A stretch of 8,589 nt of DNA from Clostridiales bacterium (GTDB taxonomy: Bacteria > Bacillota > Clostridia > Oscillospirales > Butyricicoccaceae). Of the stretch, positions 5,819 through 8,589 are shown piece by piece (position 1 is the stretch's first letter; every line of letters begins with the position of its first letter). A program made the translations under genes and the position numbers. The notes under the pieces are model-generated. The model made no database searches. It saw nothing but the letters and a program-made list of their open reading frames with translations, and was not told the origin of the DNA. Where the stretch lies: NCBI GenBank assembly GCA_019420045.1, contig JAHZHY010000183.1:1-8589 (forward strand), written 5' to 3'.

Positions 5819-6933
5819 GATTGTGCTTCCTCCTTTTTATCGTAGATACAGTGGACGCCCTGGTGGGCCATCATACCACCCAGGCATTTCTGGTTGCAGC
5901 GGACACAACGGTGAATCTCTTTGGTCCGGCCGGTTGCCACCTTATTGGGCCACTGGGGGTCGGCAGTGAGCTGGCGGCTCATGGCGGCACAGTCGATCCG
6001 TCCGTTTTTCAGCTGCCTTTCCACAAAATCCGGATCGGTCAGTCCACCCACACCGCACACCGGCAGACGGGTCAGCTTTTTTACCTCATCGCAGAACTTC
6101 AAAAAGCAGCCTTCCGCTCCGAACACTGGGTGGCTGGCGGGAGGGATGGTATCGGTCAGCCCGCCGTGGTTGGCCAGAGTTACATGAAAGCTGGTCACAC
6201 CGGCCTGCTCCAAAATGGGCACGAAAATGGGCAGCTCACTTTCCAGCACGCCGGCATTTCCATAGTGAGGGTCCTCCTGGCGCACGGCCAGTTTGAAATC
6301 AATGGGGATTTCCGGCAAGCTGCGGCGGATGGCCGATACTGCTTCTGCGGCGAAGCGGGCTCTGTTTTCCGGGCTGCCGCCATAGCGATCGGTGCGCTGG
6401 TTAAACAGGGCAGAGCTAAAGCTGCCGCACATTCGGTCTCCGTGGACCTGGACCATATCGAATCCCGCCTGGACGGCCAGCTGTGCAGCCATACCAAAGG
6501 CGGAGATGATCTCGTTGATTTTTTCCACCGGCAGATTGGTGATATACGGCCCCACCTGCTGGTTGAGCAAAGGCCGCAGTTCCTCCATGGAGATCCGGTG
6601 GGTCAGCACTTTGGGAATGTATTTGACCATGGCCTTCCAGTTGGAGTCCGATTGGTGAAGCTGGGCGCAGATCCTGCATCCTTCCTGGTGGACGGCGTCG
6701 GTGAGGGATTTGTAATAAGCCATGCCCTTCTTGGAATAGAGAGAGGGGCCAAAGCCATGGGGAAGCACCGGCACATCTCCCAGGATGACCATGGCGCAGC
6801 CGCCGGCGGCGATGTTCCGCAGCCGCTCTATTTGCTCCGGTTGGGGAAGCCCCAGAGAAGTCGGAGCGAAAATGATCCGGTTTTTTAAAGGAAGACCGCC
6901 GTAATTTATAGGGCTTTGGATGGTTTCGTACAA
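5815..6933 (-). CDS. bilR: Bilirubin reductase BilR (Old Yellow Enzyme-like, FMN and Fe-S)
   Basis: A 372-residue OYE-family TIM-barrel flavoenzyme, predicted to reduce bilirubin to urobilinogen in the gut. Visible in order: PLKNRIIFAPTSLG (15-28), CAQLH (89-93), VHGDRMCGSFSSALFNQRTDRYGG (163-186), the FMN-phosphate region GVGGL (294-298) with SRQLTADPQWPNK (319-331), and a C-terminal CX2CX3CX11C cluster (C343, C346, C350, C362) typical of a [4Fe-4S] site in 2,4-dienoyl-CoA reductase relatives. Those relatives continue with a flavin/NAD(P)H module of about 300 residues; this one stops, so a separate electron donor is likely. HGDR at 164-167 replaces the usual OYE HGAHGYL and, as I recall, D166/R167 are the residues used to recognise BilR. 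The TTG start at 6933 has AAGGAAG about 10 bases upstream and gives the expected MYETIQSPINYGG N-terminus. The open frame to 7029 lies inside the MarR gene and is rejected. It overlaps bilQ by 28 bases and bilS by 4. Activity itself is inferred. Confidence 0.88.
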   Translation of the reverse strand: MYETIQSPINYGGLPLKNRIIFAPTSLGLPQPEQIERLRNIAAGGCAMVILGDVPVLPHGFGPSLYSKKGMAYYKSLTDAVHQEGCRICAQLHQSDSNWKAMVKYIPKVLTHRISMEELRPLLNQQVGPYITNLPVEKINEIISAFGMAAQLAVQAGFDMVQVHGDRMCGSFSSALFNQRTDRYGGSPENRARFAAEAVSAIRRSLPEIPIDFKLAVRQEDPHYGNAGVLESELPIFVPILEQAGVTSFHVTLANHGGLTDTIPPASHPVFGAEGCFLKFCDEVKKLTRLPVCGVGGLTDPDFVERQLKNGRIDCAAMSRQLTADPQWPNKVATGRTKEIHRCVRCNQKCLGGMMAHQGVHCIYDKKEEAQS

Positions 6934-7343
6934 GTGGGATCCACTTCCTTCCGGGTAACTTTTGCCAAGAGGTTCAAAAGCTGCTGCTGTTCCGCGGGGG
7001 AAAGGGAGGCCAGGGCCTCCTTGTCCCAATCAAAAAACACCTGGTGACTTACCTCAAATGTTTCTTTCCCCTTGGGGCTCAGATCCAGATGATAGGATCG
7101 ACCGGATTTTTCCCGGGTGAGAAATCCCTCTTCCACCAGCTTGGTGATGAGGCGATGGGAATGCCCCCAGTCCAGATTCAAAGCGGCGGTCAGCTGAGCC
7201 TGGGAGCATCCGGGGTGTTTTCCCACATAGAGAATGGGGAACAGGGAGCCGAAGCTCAAGCCCGCCTGATGCAACCGAGCCGTGGTATAGGTGACAAAGC
7301 TGCGGTGAAACAGGGTAACATAGTACGCCAGAGTTTGAAACAT
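6906..7343 (-). CDS. bilQ: MarR family transcriptional regulator, BilQ type
   Basis: A 145-residue winged-helix protein of the MarR family. The N-terminal dimerisation helix (1-28) is followed by the DNA-binding part: SFGSLFPILYVGKHPGCSQAQLTAALNLDWGHSHRLITKLVEEGFLTRE (30-78), with recognition helix about 57-70. The wing is KSGRSYHLDLSPKG (79-92), then two C-terminal dimer helices. GAGGAG stands about 11 bases before the ATG. It is first in a three-gene operon, overlapping the reductase start by 28 bases. Its promoter carries two copies of a CTTGAC-N3-GTCAAG dyad, so autoregulation of the whole operon is likely. The ligand that releases repression is unknown; bilirubin or a related tetrapyrrole would be the simple guess. 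MarR assignment is firm; the BilQ name rests on context with the reductase and flavodoxin. Confidence 0.88.
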   Translation of the reverse strand: MFQTLAYYVTLFHRSFVTYTTARLHQAGLSFGSLFPILYVGKHPGCSQAQLTAALNLDWGHSHRLITKLVEEGFLTREKSGRSYHLDLSPKGKETFEVSHQVFFDWDKEALASLSPAEQQQLLNLLAKVTRKEVDPTCTKPSKAL

Positions 7344-7362
7344 GAATAATTCAGCTCCTCTT

Positions 7363-7377
7363 CTTGACTTTGAAAAG
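7363..7377. promoter_or_regulatory. Candidate BilQ operator 2, over the start region
   Basis: CTTGAC-TTT-GAAAAG on the plus strand, which matches the reverse complement of operator 1 at 13 of 15 positions. It covers the edge of the -10 box and the predicted start point. One arm is intact and the other has two changes, so it is probably the weaker site. Confidence 0.65.
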
Positions 7378-7404
7378 CATACCGAGTTAACTTGACAAAG
7401 TCAA
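7376..7404 (-). promoter_or_regulatory. Sigma-A promoter of the bilQRS operon
   Basis: On the minus strand: TTGACT (7404-7399), a 17-base spacer and TATGCT (7381-7376). Transcription would begin near 7369, giving a leader of about 26 bases. A T-rich stretch just upstream (complement of 7406-7415) may act as an UP element. It is insulated from the upstream tRNA by that gene's terminator. Confidence 0.8.
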
Positions 7405-7405
7405 G
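7391..7405. promoter_or_regulatory. Candidate BilQ operator 1, over the -35 box
   Basis: A perfect dyad, CTTGAC-AAA-GTCAAG (15 bp), whose right arm contains the -35 hexamer of the bilQRS promoter. MarR dimers bind inverted repeats of this size, and a second copy lies 28 bp away. Binding by BilQ is inferred. Confidence 0.72.
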
Positions 7406-7441
7406 CAAAAAAAAGTAAACAATTTATGCCGCGGAAAATGC

Positions 7442-7472
7442 AAAAAGGACACGCTCAAAGCGTGTCCTTTTT
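7442..7472 (-). terminator. Rho-independent terminator after tRNA-Leu
   Basis: A perfect 14-bp inverted repeat (AAAAAGGACACGCT at 7442-7455 with 7459-7472) and a 3-base loop. On the minus strand it begins 2 bases after the tRNA CCA end and finishes in TTTTT. It ends the tRNA transcript before the bilQRS promoter. Confidence 0.9.
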
Positions 7473-7473
7473 G

Positions 7474-7560
7474 TGGTGCGGATGAAGGGACTTGAACCCC
7501 CACGAAGTTGCCCCCACTAGCACCTGAAGCTAGCGCGTCTGCCGATTCCGCCACATCCGC
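7474..7560 (-). tRNA. tRNA-Leu (anticodon CAG)
   Basis: The 87-base minus-strand gene decodes CUG leucine codons. The acceptor stem is GCGGATG (7560-7554) pairing with CATCCGC (7484-7478), followed by discriminator A and an encoded CCA (7476-7474). The anticodon stem CTAGC/GCTAG encloses the loop TTCAGGT with anticodon CAG at 7526-7524. A long variable arm (class II, as expected for Leu) precedes the T-arm with GGTTCAAGTC. It stands alone with its own promoter (7601-7628) and terminator. I saw no duplicated 3' end nearby that would mark an integrated element. Confidence 0.95.
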
Positions 7561-7600
7561 ATCTTTCGTTGTCGTTGTTCTCTCGCTGAGAACAGTGTCT

Positions 7601-7628
7601 ATTATACCAGCGTTCTGAGAAAAGTCAA
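7601..7628 (-). promoter_or_regulatory. Promoter of tRNA-Leu
   Basis: On the minus strand: TTGACT (7628-7623), a 16-base spacer, and TATAAT (7606-7601) preceded by TGG, forming an extended -10. The start is expected near 7594, about 34 bases before the mature tRNA 5' end. A strong match, as expected for a stable RNA. Confidence 0.82.
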
Positions 7629-7717
7629 TAGGTTTTTTTAAAGTTTTTTAAAAAATCTGAAAAAAGGTGGAGAAAAGAAAGACTACAAAAAAAGTATATT
7701 TTTTTACATAAAAATGA

Positions 7718-7746
7718 TTGACAAACGCAACATTTAAAAGTATACT
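7718..7746 (+). promoter_or_regulatory. Sigma-A promoter of the rrf2-rubrerythrin operon
   Basis: TTGACA (7718-7723), a 17-base spacer and TATACT (7741-7746): a near-consensus promoter. The start is expected near 7753, about 24 bases before the ATG. Immediately upstream, 7687-7714 is almost pure A/T (seven A, five bases, then a T run), a plausible UP element. Confidence 0.85.
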
Positions 7747-7751
7747 AAATG
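7731..7751. promoter_or_regulatory. Candidate Rrf2 operator over the -10 box
   Basis: An interrupted dyad CATTTA (7731-7736), 9 bases, TAAATG (7746-7751), with GTATAC at its centre. It covers the -10 element, where binding would repress. A partial copy of the core (AAAAGTATA followed by a T-run) lies at about 7690-7700, upstream of the -35. Rrf2 proteins often control their own promoters; binding here is inferred. Confidence 0.55.
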
Positions 7752-7776
7752 CGTAAACAAAAGCGGTGGTGAGAAC

Positions 7777-8175
7777 ATGAAGATCACGAGAGAAGCCGAT
7801 TATGCGGTGCGCGTGGTATACACCATCATGCAGCAGGGCGGCAAGATCAGTGCCCGGGAGATTTCGGAAAGTTCCGGCGTCACCCAGCGCTTTGCCCTGA
7901 AGATTCTGCATAAGCTCACGGCCGCCGGCATTGTGCAGTCCTATAAAGGAGTCAATGGCGGTTTTGCCCTGGGCAGAGCGCCGGAAGACATCTCCATCGG
8001 GGAGATCATCGAGATCATCGATGGTCCCTTTGAGATCGCTCAGTGCCTGTGCGAGGACTTTGACTGCACCCGGGTCCAGGATAAAAGGATCTGCCAGTTC
8101 CGTCAGATCTTCGATCGGGTGAGCCGGAATCTGCATGATGAGCTCCACGCCATCAAGATGAGTCAATTTCAGTGA
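7777..8175 (+). CDS. Rrf2 family transcriptional regulator, probably redox-sensing
   Basis: A 132-residue winged-helix regulator of the Rrf2 family (relatives include IscR, NsrR and CymR). The N-terminal MKITREADYAVRVVYTI (1-17) is the family hallmark. The recognition region is ISAREISESSGVTQRFALKILHKLTAAGIVQSYKGVNGGFAL (24-65), with the GVNGGF wing. IGEIIEIIDGP (74-84) starts the dimer helix. Four cysteines cluster at C90, C92, C97 and C106 in the region that holds an iron-sulfur cluster in IscR and NsrR, so redox or NO sensing is plausible. The spacing (C92-x4-C97-x8-C106) differs from IscR's. The start follows GGTGGTGAG, and the M-K-I-T N-terminus is typical. The reverse rubrerythrin gene follows 41 bases later with no terminator between, so both are probably transcribed together and controlled by this protein. 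IscR is unlikely because no isc or suf genes follow. Confidence 0.92.
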   Translation: MKITREADYAVRVVYTIMQQGGKISAREISESSGVTQRFALKILHKLTAAGIVQSYKGVNGGFALGRAPEDISIGEIIEIIDGPFEIAQCLCEDFDCTRVQDKRICQFRQIFDRVSRNLHDELHAIKMSQFQ

Positions 8176-8216
8176 GAATGAGTTGAAAATTCAAAAGTTA
8201 CAGGAGGAAATGGAAA

Positions 8217-8589
8217 ATGAAAAAGTTTGTTTGCTCTGTTTGCGGTTATGTTCACGAAGGGGATTCCGCCCCTGATTTTTGCCCCCAGTGCAAGGCTCCC
8301 AAAGAGAAGTTCGTGGAGCAGGGCGCTGAGATGAGCTGGGCTGCTGAGCATGTGGTAGGCGTGGCCCAGGGCGCTCCTGAGGACATCATGGAGGATCTGC
8401 GCGCTAACTTCACCGGCGAGTGCACCGAGGTCGGCATGTATCTGGCTATGGCCCGTGTTGCTCACCGCGAGGGCTATCCTGAGATCGGCCTGTACTGGGA
8501 GAAGGCTGCTTACGAAGAGGCTGAGCACGCCGCCAAGTTCGCCGAGCTGCTCGGTGAGGAGCTTGAGCCCAACATGAAGGCAGACACCA
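8217..8589 (+). CDS. Reverse rubrerythrin (NADH peroxidase type), 3' partial
   Basis: The first 124 residues of a diiron peroxidase used by anaerobes to reduce hydrogen peroxide (and oxygen) to water, with electrons from NADH via a reductase. Domain order is reversed compared with classical rubrerythrin. A rubredoxin-like iron site comes first (C6-V-x-x-C9-G and C22-P-x-x-C25), then the ferritin-like four-helix bundle from about residue 40. Candidate diiron ligands are E68 and the E101-x-x-H104 pair in AAYEEAEHAAKF. Full-length relatives have about 180 residues, so roughly 55 residues lie beyond the window. The ATG at 8217 has AGGAGG (8202-8207) 9 bases upstream; an ATG at 8210 is out of frame. 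Codon choice (many GCT, CGC, GAG, GGC) looks biased in the manner of highly expressed genes. It lies 41 bases after the Rrf2 gene, its likely regulator. Confidence 0.92.
   Translation, partial: MKKFVCSVCGYVHEGDSAPDFCPQCKAPKEKFVEQGAEMSWAAEHVVGVAQGAPEDIMEDLRANFTGECTEVGMYLAMARVAHREGYPEIGLYWEKAAYEEAEHAAKFAELLGEELEPNMKADT

Noticed and set aside
5821..6888. A 355-codon open frame on the plus strand opposite bilR
   Set aside because: Antisense to a clearly conserved OYE reductase. It shows no recognisable domain and is a by-product of GC-rich codon usage.
7474..7560. tRNA-Leu as an attachment site of a mobile element carrying bilQRS
   Set aside because: No integrase, no repeated tRNA 3' end and no clear composition change were seen in this window. 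An element extending beyond it cannot be excluded.
7687..7707. An A7-N5-T7 inverted repeat as a terminator
   Set aside because: The stem would be only A-T pairs with no GC core. It is better explained as an UP element or promoter-associated AT-rich DNA.
7648..8166. A 172-codon minus-strand frame opposite the Rrf2 gene
   Set aside because: Antisense to a strongly conserved regulator. It continues through the AT-rich promoter region.

Overview
The window is a stretch of chromosome from an anaerobic, moderately GC-rich Gram-positive bacterium. The best guess is a gut Clostridia member near the Oscillospirales, judged from strong AGGAGG ribosome sites, sigma-A promoters, Rho-independent terminators, a reverse rubrerythrin and a bilirubin-reductase-type operon. 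This placement is inference; no rRNA or taxonomic marker is present. Both outermost genes are cut by the window edges. No mobile element, CRISPR array or phage gene was seen, and no stretch over 300 bases is left unexplained.

Layout. 1-1344 (+): the C-terminal portion of a family 5 (peptide-type) ABC solute-binding protein, ending at a strong terminator. 1560-2726 (+): an AI-2E family membrane permease. It converges on a bidirectional terminator with a minus-strand pair (3812 down to 2810): a PadR repressor, then a DUF1048-like four-helix membrane protein whose start lies inside the padR end. The PadR promoter carries a 21-bp palindrome over its -10 box. 4101-4439 (+): a small coiled-coil protein with its own promoter and terminator. 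4520-5263 (+): YaaA, of the peroxide-stress family. It converges on a second shared terminator with the next minus-strand operon.

7343 down to 5336 (-): a MarR regulator, an Old Yellow Enzyme-like reductase with a C-terminal four-cysteine cluster, and a flavodoxin. Gene order, the HGDR active-site motif at residues 164-167 and the flavodoxin partner match the gut bilirubin reductase operon bilQRS, which reduces bilirubin toward urobilinogen. Two near-identical 15-bp inverted repeats sit over the -35 box and start region of its promoter and are probably the BilQ operators. This is the most interesting locus here.

7474-7560 (-): tRNA-Leu(CAG) with encoded CCA, its own promoter and terminator. 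7777-8175 (+): an Rrf2 regulator with four clustered cysteines, followed 41 bases later by a reverse rubrerythrin (8217 to window end). They probably form a redox-sensing peroxide-detoxification operon with an autoregulatory palindrome over its promoter. YaaA and the rubrerythrin share an oxidative-stress theme, but nothing in the sequence shows they are co-regulated.
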